Notes: generated from the sequence alone by a model not told the origin. 64,000 nucleotides of DNA from Robiginitomaculum sp. (GCA_021776615.1 JAJFFO010000007.1:310001-374000); one strand, 5' to 3'; numbered from the stretch's first letter, positions 8,474-17,667 are shown. Made by a program: numbers and translations.

Positions 8474-9417
8474 GTGTAAGCGCTAAAAAACCACGCTATA
8501 GCGTTGTCGTACCGGTTTATAATACTGGTGAGAAATTGCGCGATCTGGTCGCTCGCTTGCACACCATTTTCACCGACACAGTGAAAGCCAGCTATGAGAT
8601 TATCCTGATTGATGATGGCTCGGTGCGCGAAGAAACCACCAAAATGTTGCGCGGTTTGGCCAAAGAAGACGCGGTCATGGCCGTGAGCCTGACCCGCAAT
8701 TTTGGCAAGCCGGGCGCGATATTGTGCGGCCTGCACCATAGCCGCGGGGATTGGGTGGTCACCATTGATGATGATTTGCAACAGGCCCCCGAGGACATTC
8801 CTTTGCTGATTGCCGAGCAACAGCACGACATGGTCACCGCCACCCATAGTAATAAGCAACACACCATATTGCAGCGCGCCACCAGTAGTATAAAGGCGCA
8901 ATTTGACCGCCATGTGCTGGGCTATCGGGTAAAGTTATCGCCGCTAAAACTTATACGGCGGCATGTGGTGGATGGCATGTTGGCGATCAAAACCAATCGC
9001 CCATTTATTCCCGCGCTTATCCGCCAGGTTACCGAAGATGTGGTCGCCATACCCGTGCCGCACCATAAGAGTACGCAAGGTCGTTCACGCTATTCACTAA
9101 AGCGCCGCTGGTCACAATTTACCGATTTGCTGGTCGGTAATTCCAGTGTGATGATGCAGATTTTCGCCTTTATTGGCTTTGTCGTCGCTGGCCTTAGCTT
9201 TGCTTTGGCCGGGGCCGTGATTGCGCGCAAACTATTGGGTATTCCGACGCAATCCGGGTGGAGTTCGCTCATGGTTGCGATATTGCTGATTGGCGGGCTC
9301 AATCTGGCGGCGATTGGCATAACCGGGCAATATTTCATTCGGCTTTTGGATATCACTTCCCAAAAACCTGCATTTGTCGTACGCGAACGCCTCGGCGCAC
9401 CGCCAAAGGGGAAATGA
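8470..9417 (+). CDS. Family 2 glycosyltransferase with two C-terminal TM helices (ArnC/DPM1-like)
   Basis: A 315-residue enzyme with a GT-A domain: SVVVPVYN at 11-18, IILIDDGS at 44-51, nucleotide/metal motif TIDDDLQQAP at about 98-107, and RNFGKPGA between them. Two hydrophobic segments follow at about 230-255 and 270-292. This is the layout of polyprenyl-phosphate sugar transferases (ArnC, GtrB, DPM1), which load a nucleotide sugar onto undecaprenyl phosphate. Together with the flippase-like and GT-C-like proteins upstream it completes a load-flip-transfer set. It is the last gene of the operon. The donor sugar cannot be read from sequence; a TDP-amino sugar is an inference. Confidence 0.82.
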   Translation: MSVSAKKPRYSVVVPVYNTGEKLRDLVARLHTIFTDTVKASYEIILIDDGSVREETTKMLRGLAKEDAVMAVSLTRNFGKPGAILCGLHHSRGDWVVTIDDDLQQAPEDIPLLIAEQQHDMVTATHSNKQHTILQRATSSIKAQFDRHVLGYRVKLSPLKLIRRHVVDGMLAIKTNRPFIPALIRQVTEDVVAIPVPHHKSTQGRSRYSLKRRWSQFTDLLVGNSSVMMQIFAFIGFVVAGLSFALAGAVIARKLLGIPTQSGWSSLMVAILLIGGLNLAAIGITGQYFIRLLDITSQKPAFVVRERLGAPPKGK

Positions 9418-9505
9418 GCGTTGATTAGTCTTGAACGATTTTCCGCCTATGGTGTAGCGTGCCCGCAAATCGGGAAATTATTGGCCGCACAACTATTGGA
9501 ACTCC

Positions 9506-10714
9506 ATGCCTAGATTTCAATTCAAAGCGCTTCGCAAAGACGGATCGACCGTTGGCGGCGAAATTGAAGCTGTGGATCAGGATGCTGCCTATGTGGCGGT
9601 GGAAAAACGCCAACTATCGCCATTTTTTCTCAAGCAACGCACAGAATCCGCCTTATTGGACGCTTTACGCGCCCGTAAAATCACCCGCAAAGATCAGTCC
9701 ATCTTTATCCGTCAGCTAGCAACGCTTTTACGTGCCGGTGTCGGCTTGCTGGAGGCCATGAAAAGTCTGACCAAATCCAACGCCAATCCGGCCATGGCCA
9801 AGATCGCTAATGCCATTCGTGCAGATTTGCGCGCCGGGCAACGCCTGTCTGGGGCTCTGGAAAACCATATGAAGGATTTGCCACGCTATGTGCCACGCCT
9901 TGCCGAGCTTGGTGAGGCCACCGGCACTTTGGCAAAGGCATTGTCGGACGCCGCCGAGCGGATGGAATTTGATGACAATATGCGCACCGAGATCAGAGGC
10001 GCGCTGTCTTACCCGATGTTTTTGGCCGGGGTTGGCGGGCTGATTGTGATTTTAATGTTTGTGTTTGTGGTGCCGCGGTTTGATGCGCTGATTGGCGATA
10101 ATCGCGATGATCTGCCGGCCATCTCCAGCCTTGTGATTTCCACCGGTGTGTGGATGAAAGCCAATATATTGATGTTTCTGGCCATTGTCGGGGCGTTAAC
10201 TGTCGGGATCGGCTTCATCGCCCGTAATGAGAAAGCTCGGACGAATTTTCGTATATTCGTAGAAAAATTACCACTGATTGGTGGATTTCTGATTCAGGCG
10301 GAAATTGGTGGCTGGGCGCGCACCATGGGTATTGCCCTCGATAATGGTGCCGATATTCTTACCGCTTTGCGCCTTGGCGGTGCTGGCCTGCAATCACGCG
10401 AGCTAAAGGACGGGTTGGATGGTGCCACCAGCGAAATCCGGGCCGGGCGCAATATTGATGAGGTGCTGGAAGAGCATTTACCAGCCATGGATGCCTTGTC
10501 GATTGACCTTATTCGCACCGGACGCAATTCCGGTGCGCTCGCAGATATGCTATTATTCATCGCCGATACGCAGGAGAAGAATACCAAAGAGCGGGCCAAA
10601 CAGCTAACCGCATTGGCCGAACCCGCCGCCATTCTTCTGATTGCTCTTATTGTAGGCACAATTGTGCTTAGTATAGTTCTTGCTATGACCAGCCTTTATG
10701 AGTTTGACATATGA
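9506..10714 (+). CDS. gspF: Type II secretion system inner membrane protein GspF
   Basis: The 402-residue polytopic platform protein of the type II secretion system. It has two T2SSF repeats, with ITRKDQSIFIRQLATLLRAG at about 55-74 and a second repeat near 270-370 around RTMGIALDNGADILTAL. Hydrophobic segments lie at about 170-195, 220-240 and 375-400, the usual GspF topology. It works with the GspE ATPase and GspL/GspM to drive pseudopilus growth. It heads the plus-strand gspFGH unit and overlaps gspG by 4 nt. gspE is not adjacent but 8 kb away, beyond the opposite-strand gsp unit. Confidence 0.93.
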   Translation: MPRFQFKALRKDGSTVGGEIEAVDQDAAYVAVEKRQLSPFFLKQRTESALLDALRARKITRKDQSIFIRQLATLLRAGVGLLEAMKSLTKSNANPAMAKIANAIRADLRAGQRLSGALENHMKDLPRYVPRLAELGEATGTLAKALSDAAERMEFDDNMRTEIRGALSYPMFLAGVGGLIVILMFVFVVPRFDALIGDNRDDLPAISSLVISTGVWMKANILMFLAIVGALTVGIGFIARNEKARTNFRIFVEKLPLIGGFLIQAEIGGWARTMGIALDNGADILTALRLGGAGLQSRELKDGLDGATSEIRAGRNIDEVLEEHLPAMDALSIDLIRTGRNSGALADMLLFIADTQEKNTKERAKQLTALAEPAAILLIALIVGTIVLSIVLAMTSLYEFDI

Positions 10715-11193
10715 CACAGTTTTTCAACACCATTTTCGCCATTCCCAAGCGCCGCCGGGTAAAAACCGATAGCCGTTCCGGGTATTCCTTATTGGAAATT
10801 TTGGTCGTGCTCGCCATTATGGGCATGATTATCGCGCTGGTGGCCCCGCGCCTCCAGTCGCAATTGGATCGCTCAAAACCTGTTGCTGCCAAGGCGCAGG
10901 CCAAATCCATCAAACTGGCGCTGAATAGCTTTCGCCTCGATTTTGGCCGCTACCCTACGCCCAGCGAGGGCCTTGAGGTTTTGATGAAATCACCAAGCGA
11001 TCCGGCCATGCAGGCACAATGGTATGGTCCCTATCTCGACGGGGAGTTTCCCAAAGACCCGTGGGGCAATGATTATCATTATGAAGTGACCGCGTCAGAT
11101 GATCGTGGTGTCCAGACCAGCCCGAAAGTCGTCTCCTATGGGGCCGACAATACGGTTGGCGGGAAGGGCTTGAATGCCGACATTGCGATGTAG
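10711..11193 (+). CDS. gspG: Type II secretion major pseudopilin GspG
   Basis: A 160-residue pseudopilin. The prepilin cleavage motif is SG/YSLLEILVVLAIMGM, with processing predicted after G24 and the conserved Glu at mature position 5; tyrosine rather than phenylalanine sits at +1. The C-terminal half has the GspG signatures FGRYPTPSEGLEVL, YGPYLDG, DPWGNDYHYE and GADNTVGG, the last two belonging to the calcium-binding region. The 24-residue basic leader is longer than usual. It lies in gspFGH with short overlaps on both sides. Processing needs a GspO/PilD peptidase not encoded in the window. Confidence 0.95.
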   Translation: MTQFFNTIFAIPKRRRVKTDSRSGYSLLEILVVLAIMGMIIALVAPRLQSQLDRSKPVAAKAQAKSIKLALNSFRLDFGRYPTPSEGLEVLMKSPSDPAMQAQWYGPYLDGEFPKDPWGNDYHYEVTASDDRGVQTSPKVVSYGADNTVGGKGLNADIAM

Positions 11194-11659
11194 TTCTGCC
11201 ACGGGCAATGACGATGAGGCAAACGCCATTGGGTGTAATAATACCGGATTCTCCTTACTGGAAGTGCTGGTAACACTGGCCATTATCGGGCTCATCGTTT
11301 CTCTGGCAACGGTATCTTTATCATCAAGTCTGGAAAGCGCGCGCTTCTCTTCAACCGCCAAAGCGGCAGCCGCTGAAGTGCGTACTTTGCGTGCCAGAGC
11401 TTTGTTGCGCGGGCAGAGCGCCGTCATCATTACCGACACTTCCGCAGAACCGTCGGCGAGCATTGCCAATGTCTGGCGCGTATCCCTGCCCGAAGATTGG
11501 CGCACGGAAGGCAGTGCCATTGGCATTACCCCGTCGGGCATGTGCCTTGGCGGCGAAATTACCATAATCAGCCCCAAGGGACGGCGGGCTATTTATGCCT
11601 TTGCGCCGCCAGATTGCCTTCCCATTCGCCAAACCACGCCGCCGCCGCCAGAAACCTAG
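11174..11659 (+). CDS. gspH: Type II secretion minor pseudopilin GspH
   Basis: A 161-residue minor pseudopilin. Its leader ends in NNTG/FSLLEVLVTLAIIGLI, so cleavage is predicted after G25 with Glu at mature position 5. The globular part has AAEVRTLRARALLRGQSA, typical of GspH, and a proline-rich tail. The ATG at 11174 overlaps gspG by 20 nt; no other in-frame ATG precedes the hydrophobic helix. It is the last plus-strand gene of this unit and faces gspI only 18 bp away, so the two gsp transcripts converge. GspH is preferred over GspI from length and position after gspG. Confidence 0.85.
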   Translation: MPTLRCSSATGNDDEANAIGCNNTGFSLLEVLVTLAIIGLIVSLATVSLSSSLESARFSSTAKAAAAEVRTLRARALLRGQSAVIITDTSAEPSASIANVWRVSLPEDWRTEGSAIGITPSGMCLGGEITIISPKGRRAIYAFAPPDCLPIRQTTPPPPET

Positions 11660-11677
11660 GGATTACCTAGAGATTAC

Positions 11678-12154
11678 CTAAAAATCATCGGTCACCGAGA
11701 TCGCCGCACGCCAGCCCATGGCGTGAACTGAAAACACTTGCGTGTGCTGATCCGCAAATTCCAATGTCACCTGCACATCATAAAGCATGGCAATAAAGCG
11801 CCCATCGCTGCCGCCCAAAGTTTTGACGGATCGCTCTGGCGCGATCGGTACGGAATCCCAATGCATTTGTGCTTGCCCCAGACTGATGCTGCCTCTGGGG
11901 TCACGCATCGGATTGAGATTGCGCACATAGGCCAATGCCGAACGCTTGGCACCCATAAGCTGCTCATTGCGCTCCAAAGATATGGTGGTGCGGGTCATCT
12001 GGTCCTGCAGGGCCAAAAGCGGTAAAAACGCAACCGCCAATATAGCAATGGCGATAATGGCTTCGAGCACGGAAAACCCCGGCGAACCAGCGGTTTTGTG
12101 CTTTGTGCTTACCGTTTCACCTTCTTGCATAATATGGCCGCCGACAGCGTGCAT
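11678..12154 (-). CDS. gspI: Type II secretion minor pseudopilin GspI
   Basis: A pseudopilin of about 158 residues whose leader ends SPG/FSVLEAIIAIAILAVAF, with Glu at mature position 5. The C-terminal region (FIAMLYDVQVTLEF, HAMGWRAA) fits the GspI fold. The start is uncertain: the ATG at 12154 follows the gspD stop by 4 nt, while an earlier ATG at 12181 and a later one at 12130 are in frame. It is the last gene of the minus-strand gsp unit, directly behind gspD, instead of following gspH as in the usual operon order. The I assignment rests partly on H and J being accounted for elsewhere. Confidence 0.75.
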   Translation of the reverse strand: MHAVGGHIMQEGETVSTKHKTAGSPGFSVLEAIIAIAILAVAFLPLLALQDQMTRTTISLERNEQLMGAKRSALAYVRNLNPMRDPRGSISLGQAQMHWDSVPIAPERSVKTLGGSDGRFIAMLYDVQVTLEFADQHTQVFSVHAMGWRAAISVTDDF

Positions 12155-12158
12155 AAGA

Positions 12159-14345
12159 TCACTGCGCTTCTTCGCCCTCATTGTCCGAGGCCGAGAAAAT
12201 ACTCCGTGGCTTCAGGGTGATGAGTTGGCCGTCACGACTTAACGACTCGTCCATTTCGCGGGTTAAACTATCGACAAATGCTGTCTTGTCGTCCTGCCCG
12301 CGCATAATATAAGCGGTAATCAACACCAACAATTCCGTGCGGTCTGAGGTAACCGAATCTGTAGAAAATGCGCTGCCGATCAGCGGAATATCCTTCAAAA
12401 ACGGAATGCCGGTTTCAGTGTGCGTTACGGTATCTTGCATCAAACCGCCAAGCACCGCCGTTTGCCCGTCTTCAAGCGATAATTGGGTTTCCAAAGACCG
12501 ATTAGAAATCGTCGGGCTGGCTATCGCCGACGAGCCGGTGTCAATGGTTGCCGAGACTTCCTGACTCACGGTCAAATCAATGCGGTTATTACTAAAGACA
12601 ATCGGTTCAATGTTCAAAATTACGCCGGTTTTACGATAAGTCACGGTTTGCAAAACATCGGTAACCCCCTCGGAGGATTGCGAATTTGCTGCCCGCTGTG
12701 AGGAAATCACCGGCACATCCGTACCCACCGAGATATTCGCCTGACCGCCAGAACGGGCCATAAGGCGCGGCGTGGAAAGCACTTTAATATCGCTATTGGT
12801 GGCCAAGGTATTGGCATTCAAGGTGAAATCACCATTAACAATAGCGGTGTTAAAGCCGGTGCTGCCGACTCCGAGCCCTTGAGTGCCGAAGGAATTTCTT
12901 TTGAAATTACCGGCCCCAATATCGTTGATGAAAAATTCAAGTCCGAATTTGGTAGAATCATTCAGTGTTACTTCGGCAATGGTCACCTCAATCAACACTT
13001 CCGCAGGGGCCCGATCAAGCTGCTGCAAAAGCGGCAATACCCGATTATATTCATTGGCCGTACCAGAAAAGATCAGCCGATTGCCGATCGGGTCGACAAC
13101 AAATTTATCGCCCGGTGAAGAGCGGCTTTCGCGGCCGCCGCCCGCCCCTGCAGCAGCCCCCGCCGGTGCACCGGCAGGCCTGACCCCGCCGTCAGTACCC
13201 GCTTTTAATGCAGCATTGGCGGTTTCGGCCAAATCAATCGCATCAACATTGGCCACCTGATAGATAAATAATTGATTGTTGTCGCCAGCCTTTACCGGGC
13301 GATCCAATTCTTTGAGCCATTGATCCGTACGCTCACTGGCTTCCTTATTGCGCGAGAAAATGAATATGTCGTTGGAATATTCAATCGGTAACAGGTTAAT
13401 CGTGCGCGGTGCCAAAATATTGGTCGTGACCTGCCAGCCCTCAACGCGCAAAATCTTGCTGACCTCATCAGCAAGCGCTTTGGCTTCCCAATAGGTCGGC
13501 GAGTAACGCTGCACAGAAGAACCAGCATAATTCAGTTCATCAAGCTCTTTAATAATCGACAAAATGGCATCCACTTCATCGGGCAAGCCGGAAAGCGTGA
13601 TGGTATTATTGAGCGGCGACGCATCAATTTTGACATTCTGGCTGTCACGGCCAACGGCCTGCCTGATCAATCCAACCATGCTATTAGCATCAACCGCATA
13701 TAGCTCGACAAGCTGGATCACCGGCCGCAAGGATTTTGGTGTTCCCGGCTGGGCGCGCGAGCGGATAAACCGAGGCATGCGGGCCTTCAGCGCCTGGTCT
13801 TCCAAAATCCGATAAACACCGTCTTCGGGCACCACCAGAACACCATATTCGCGCAATGACGATTGTATCAGGGCGAAAAAGTCATCGCCTGACAACGTGC
13901 CGGACGAGCGCAATTGCACAATGTCTTCGCGAGCGGCAACGCCGGGGCCGGTGACATAAGGAATTTGCAGCATTTCACCGAAAGCAACATCAATAAATGT
14001 CGGCAGCGCTGAGGGGGCGACATAAGCCTCAACCGTGCCGACGGCAATTTTTGGCGCTTTAGAGGATGGTCCTGATCTGTCTTGCTTTTGGGGCACAGAT
14101 ATACGGGGCACCGGTGTGACTTGCGATGGTGGCCGCACCAGATCCGAATTAATATTACCATTACCGTCCAAAACATTGGTTTGCGGTTCTGGCGCTGGCC
14201 GATCAACTTTTTTGCCAGCCTGCTGGGAGTTGGTAGACAAATCACGCACCGGATTAGTGGTCTCACAGGCGCTCAGTGCCAAAGCGGAAATGCCAAGCAT
14301 TGCGGCAAAAAACCAACGCCTTTGGCCATTCTTCAAACCCTGCAT
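12159..14345 (-). CDS. gspD: Type II secretion outer membrane secretin GspD
   Basis: A secretin of 728 residues. The start at 14345 is chosen because AGAGGG lies 8 nt upstream; the reading frame extends further to 14459. The N-terminus is a lipoprotein signal ending LALSAC, lipidated at about C27. Periplasmic N-domains follow, with repeats such as VELYAVDANSMVGLIRQAVG, then a low-complexity Ala/Gly linker near residue 385 (PAGAPAGAAAGAGGG). The C-terminal secretin domain has VLIEVTIAEVTL and TGIPFLKDIPLIGSAF. It forms the outer membrane channel; the lipid anchor suggests self-targeting or a lipoprotein-type secretin. Confidence 0.94.
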   Translation of the reverse strand: MQGLKNGQRRWFFAAMLGISALALSACETTNPVRDLSTNSQQAGKKVDRPAPEPQTNVLDGNGNINSDLVRPPSQVTPVPRISVPQKQDRSGPSSKAPKIAVGTVEAYVAPSALPTFIDVAFGEMLQIPYVTGPGVAAREDIVQLRSSGTLSGDDFFALIQSSLREYGVLVVPEDGVYRILEDQALKARMPRFIRSRAQPGTPKSLRPVIQLVELYAVDANSMVGLIRQAVGRDSQNVKIDASPLNNTITLSGLPDEVDAILSIIKELDELNYAGSSVQRYSPTYWEAKALADEVSKILRVEGWQVTTNILAPRTINLLPIEYSNDIFIFSRNKEASERTDQWLKELDRPVKAGDNNQLFIYQVANVDAIDLAETANAALKAGTDGGVRPAGAPAGAAAGAGGGRESRSSPGDKFVVDPIGNRLIFSGTANEYNRVLPLLQQLDRAPAEVLIEVTIAEVTLNDSTKFGLEFFINDIGAGNFKRNSFGTQGLGVGSTGFNTAIVNGDFTLNANTLATNSDIKVLSTPRLMARSGGQANISVGTDVPVISSQRAANSQSSEGVTDVLQTVTYRKTGVILNIEPIVFSNNRIDLTVSQEVSATIDTGSSAIASPTISNRSLETQLSLEDGQTAVLGGLMQDTVTHTETGIPFLKDIPLIGSAFSTDSVTSDRTELLVLITAYIMRGQDDKTAFVDSLTREMDESLSRDGQLITLKPRSIFSASDNEGEEAQ

Positions 14346-14415
14346 TTTATTCCCTCTTTGAACTTTCATCATACTGATACTCAATTTGGCGCTAAATGTG
14401 GCATTAATCGCGATA

Positions 14416-14934
14416 TTATTCCTCAAGCGCTTCAAGCTCTTGGCTATCTTTATGCTCAATCACCGCAAAAGAGAAGCTCTCCGGCCCAGCCTCGGCCAGC
14501 AAATGACCCTGAAAAATTTCACTTATCGCCCAGCCGCTGTCCAAAACATCGCCAGCGCGCACGGTAAGAATAGTGTCATCTTCTAATTTGAGCTGCGCGG
14601 TGTCTTCACTATCGAGGCGAGCGATGGAGATAATATGAGGAAACTTGCCATAGTCGCGCTCGGCAATGGCCATGGCGCTGGCATCTTCGGGCAAAGGCAA
14701 TGTGCTTTCGTCCACCGCCTCGCCAATGGCGTCAAAATATCCCGACGCCAACAATCTTTCTTTCAGTTTCGCGCTAATATCCTTGCCACCAATCGGCACT
14801 GGCGGCTCATGCCATTCCCCCTGATTGGCATTGACCGAAAATGCACCGATACCGGCCTGTACCCAGCCCAACAGCCCGGCCAGCGCCAACAAAGCGGCGA
14901 CGGCGGCATACACACCGGCATTGCGGGCCATCAT
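14416..14934 (-). CDS. gspC: Type II secretion GspC-like inner membrane protein
   Basis: A 172-residue bitopic protein with a TM helix at about 9-27 followed by a periplasmic domain. Residues about 110-165 (ILTVRAGDVLDSGWAISEIF) resemble the homology-region domain of GspC, which contacts the secretin N0 domain. It has no PDZ or coiled-coil tail, so it is shorter than classical GspC. Position between gspM and gspD supports GspC; GspN or a PilP-like role is the alternative. It overlaps gspM by 4 nt and is followed by a 70 bp gap before the gspD start. Confidence 0.6.
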   Translation of the reverse strand: MMARNAGVYAAVAALLALAGLLGWVQAGIGAFSVNANQGEWHEPPVPIGGKDISAKLKERLLASGYFDAIGEAVDESTLPLPEDASAMAIAERDYGKFPHIISIARLDSEDTAQLKLEDDTILTVRAGDVLDSGWAISEIFQGHLLAEAGPESFSFAVIEHKDSQELEALEE

Positions 14935-15533
14935 TGGGCTGCTCCTGGCCGGTTGGCCGGTTCTGTACCACCAGCACGGCCTGCCACCTGCACCAAAGCC
15001 AGGCCCGATAAGCGAATTAAACTCCGTCCTTGAAAAAAGTCTGCCGTCACCTCGGTAAAAACCATGGATTTTTGCAAATCACTGGTTTTTAGCAATAATT
15101 CAATCGGTGCCGTATTGTCCGAGGCGGCGCCAGCAAGGCTAAAACGCATAATGGTTTCGCCATCCACTTCAATCAATTCATTACCAACGCTGATTTGCGG
15201 ATTTCTCAGTCCAATGTCCTGCGCAATCTGGATCAGTTCTTGTTGAATCTTTGCCGCCAGGACACCAACCGTCTCTCCGTCCCATTTAACCGATTGCCAT
15301 TGTTGCAACGCGGCGCCGCTGGCTTCGGCACGCTGCGACCACAAATCGGTGTTTTCAATTGTGTTCAACTTGGCCAGTTCACGCGCGGCAAATTCACTAT
15401 CGGTTTTGGCCTGCACCACCCGTTGATGCACCGGATCCACGGCCATTAACCCGAACAAAAAGGCCAACACCACCAATCCGTACGCGGCGGTGGGCGAAAG
15501 TTTTTCCCTAAATTGTGCAATGAGAGCATTCAT
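14931..15533 (-). CDS. gspM: Type II secretion GspM-like protein
   Basis: A 200-residue bitopic inner membrane protein: short cytoplasmic tail, TM at about 16-34, then a periplasmic coiled-coil-prone stretch (about 35-80) and a ferredoxin-like domain. Sequence similarity to GspM is weak by eye. The topology, size and position directly after gspL with a 4-nt overlap all fit the GspL partner. It also overlaps gspC by 4 nt. Its expected role is to stabilise GspL in the inner membrane platform. Confidence 0.7.
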   Translation of the reverse strand: MNALIAQFREKLSPTAAYGLVVLAFLFGLMAVDPVHQRVVQAKTDSEFAARELAKLNTIENTDLWSQRAEASGAALQQWQSVKWDGETVGVLAAKIQQELIQIAQDIGLRNPQISVGNELIEVDGETIMRFSLAGAASDNTAPIELLLKTSDLQKSMVFTEVTADFFQGRSLIRLSGLALVQVAGRAGGTEPANRPGAAQ

Positions 15534-16648
15534 CGGGTACGCGCTCCGGGCAGTTCGGCATTAGCGGCCAGCCGACCGGAAATTTCGATCACATCATTGG
15601 CCTTAAAATTCACCGATATCTGGGTCACCGCTTCATCTTCTTCCAGCAGGCTCACCAATGCCGCGCCGCGGGTTTGCGCTTTGCCGGACAAGCGCACATC
15701 CAATTGCCCGTCACTCAAGGTAAAGCGGGACATGCGCATCCCCTCGCCCTGCACTTTTTCCAATATACCGGCAACGCCGCGCAACAAAGCCGACCCCTGC
15801 CCCATGCGCGCCAGACGATCAATGGTCTGCAAATTCTGGATCGCTTTATTGCGCTCTGCCAACACATCGTTGACAACTATTTTGCGATCTTCGATCTGCT
15901 GATCGAGGCTATTGCGCGTTTGCGTATAGCGAAAATACTGCGCCCCATTATGCACCAGCATCGCCGCCAATATTGTGCCGCCAATGATTAGCAATCTGCC
16001 GGGCGTAACCAAAGTGCGCGCCGCATCGCCCGCGGCTTCCCATACCGGCAGATTGGTGCGCCATGGCACCTCCACCACCGGCGGAATATCAACACCACCC
16101 TCGCTGGTATCGAGGCGCGCGGCGCGCAAAAACGCTACCCATTGGCGCTGCTGCGGCGCGGCAGGCCACCACCGCGAGGCCATCAGCGCATTGTCCATCC
16201 AAACCTGGCCCTCCACCCCTTCAAGGCATTGCACCAGTCTTTGTCCATGCGCCATGGGTTGGCGGGCCAGGGTTTCCGGTATCGCCCGCGGTGAGGACAC
16301 CGGTGCCGGGCCAGATGCTGGGCCAGCATCACTTTCCAACGCCGCCCACGTCCATAGACCCGCGGCCTTCTTATTCGACGGGTCTTGCTCGATCTGCGAA
16401 ACATTAATCTCGGCGGGGGCCTGACGCTCCGCTTGCAACAAAGCCGCTTTCACAGCATCGCGCGAGCCATTAGGCAAGGTGATACGGCGAAAGCTGCACA
16501 CCGCGCGCGATAGCACGATCAGGTCCGTGTGGAATAAACCGCCGCGCCTTAAAGCGAAAGTTGAGTGATCACTGAGCTGCGCGGTCAGGCGTTGCGAAAA
16601 CAAAGCTGGGAATTTCGCCCTGTTCTTGCCCGCCCCGTTCTTGCCCAT
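15530..16648 (-). CDS. gspL: Type II secretion platform protein GspL
   Basis: A protein of about 372 residues with an N-terminal cytoplasmic actin-like region, a TM helix at about 222-242 (LLIIGGTILAAMLV) and a periplasmic ferredoxin-like domain, the layout of GspL, which recruits GspE. The region up to about residue 190 is short for GspL. The start is uncertain: ATG at 16648 has GAGAG upstream, ATG at 16678 is possible, and a TTG at 16603 would reduce the overlap. With 16648 the gene overlaps the end of gspK by 80 nt. It overlaps gspM by 4 nt. Confidence 0.75.
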   Translation of the reverse strand: MGKNGAGKNRAKFPALFSQRLTAQLSDHSTFALRRGGLFHTDLIVLSRAVCSFRRITLPNGSRDAVKAALLQAERQAPAEINVSQIEQDPSNKKAAGLWTWAALESDAGPASGPAPVSSPRAIPETLARQPMAHGQRLVQCLEGVEGQVWMDNALMASRWWPAAPQQRQWVAFLRAARLDTSEGGVDIPPVVEVPWRTNLPVWEAAGDAARTLVTPGRLLIIGGTILAAMLVHNGAQYFRYTQTRNSLDQQIEDRKIVVNDVLAERNKAIQNLQTIDRLARMGQGSALLRGVAGILEKVQGEGMRMSRFTLSDGQLDVRLSGKAQTRGAALVSLLEEDEAVTQISVNFKANDVIEISGRLAANAELPGARTR

Positions 16649-17666
16649 TGGTGTCACTCTCGATAATCTCGCCGTCATCTACAATTTCCTCAAACACGAC
16701 GCGCCTTCGAAAAGGCTGATCCGGCGCCCCCGGCGATCGTTCCAGTTCCACAGCCCTTATTATGGTTTGCCCGGTCCCTCGTGGTGTCGACAACAAAAAT
16801 CGCCCAAGTCGGGTTGGCGTTTCGACCGTTGCCGTTGCCGCGTCAAGAAAGTCTATTTCCCGGCTTCCAACCTCTCCAATTGCGGCTTTTGCCCCATCCA
16901 AATCCAACCGGTCAGCCAGCGCAGGGCTCAAGAATTTCGTTCTATAATAACTGGTTGTAGTGGTCAACGTCGTGTCGGCGCGTAAACTTGCGTATAATGA
17001 GGGTGTTATCACCTTGTCCCACTCAAGAATATGATACATTTCTTCATGAACCCGCAGCGGAAAATTGGTCGGTGGTTCGCGGCGTTTAAGCCGATACTCC
17101 GACCGCTCGCCGCCCCTGAACCGCCGCCGCGTATCCGCATCAATATAATCGCCAAGTTTTGCCGCCATGGTTTTGGCTTCCTCAGAGCGAACCCCCATAC
17201 TTTGCAACCAGGTCTGCAATGGTCCCGGATCATTACGGTTGATGGGAATAAGGCCGGAAGCATCGCGATAGGTTATGCGCACCTCACCATTGGCGAAACG
17301 GGCAAGCCGTTGACCGCCCGATGCCGACCAAAGCGCATTAGGGCTAAGGCGCGAAATATCAAAACCATCTACCACTTCTTCGCTGGTCCACGAGGTATAG
17401 GAGGTATCAATGCCGCCCCTCACCCCGGCGCTGGTCATATAGGTGTACAAGGTGTCAGCTTCGGCCGAGGTTAATCTTTGTTCAGCGTGCAGATCGGCGC
17501 TTAATTCGCTCACCACCTGGCCCGCAGCATTGATCGAACGCACGGCAATGGTGCTGGCCAAAGCCAGCACAAAAACCACCACCAACACATAGGGCAAGAC
17601 AAACCCATCGCGCGCGTCGCTGTCGTGCGGCATTTTTATTGTCTTATTTTTGCCGGTTGCGTTCAT
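16569..17666 (-). CDS. gspK: Type II secretion minor pseudopilin GspK
   Basis: A 365-residue protein with leader DARDG/FVLPYVLVVVFVLAL, cleaved after about G21. There is no Glu at mature position 5, as expected for GspK, which caps the pseudopilus tip. The large globular domain has the helix-hairpin-like GspK features YRDASGLIPINRNDPGPL and LGDYIDADTRRRFRGGERSEY. It starts 1 nt after the gspJ stop and overlaps gspL substantially at its 3' end. GspK forms the I-J-K tip complex with the neighbouring products. Confidence 0.9.
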   Translation of the reverse strand: MNATGKNKTIKMPHDSDARDGFVLPYVLVVVFVLALASTIAVRSINAAGQVVSELSADLHAEQRLTSAEADTLYTYMTSAGVRGGIDTSYTSWTSEEVVDGFDISRLSPNALWSASGGQRLARFANGEVRITYRDASGLIPINRNDPGPLQTWLQSMGVRSEEAKTMAAKLGDYIDADTRRRFRGGERSEYRLKRREPPTNFPLRVHEEMYHILEWDKVITPSLYASLRADTTLTTTTSYYRTKFLSPALADRLDLDGAKAAIGEVGSREIDFLDAATATVETPTRLGRFLLSTPRGTGQTIIRAVELERSPGAPDQPFRRRVVFEEIVDDGEIIESDTNGQERGGQEQGEIPSFVFATPDRAAQ

Positions 17667-17667
17667 C

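Noticed and set aside
11661-11680. Direct repeat GATTACCTA between gspH and gspI
   Set aside because: Only two short copies overlapping the gspI stop; chance is sufficient.
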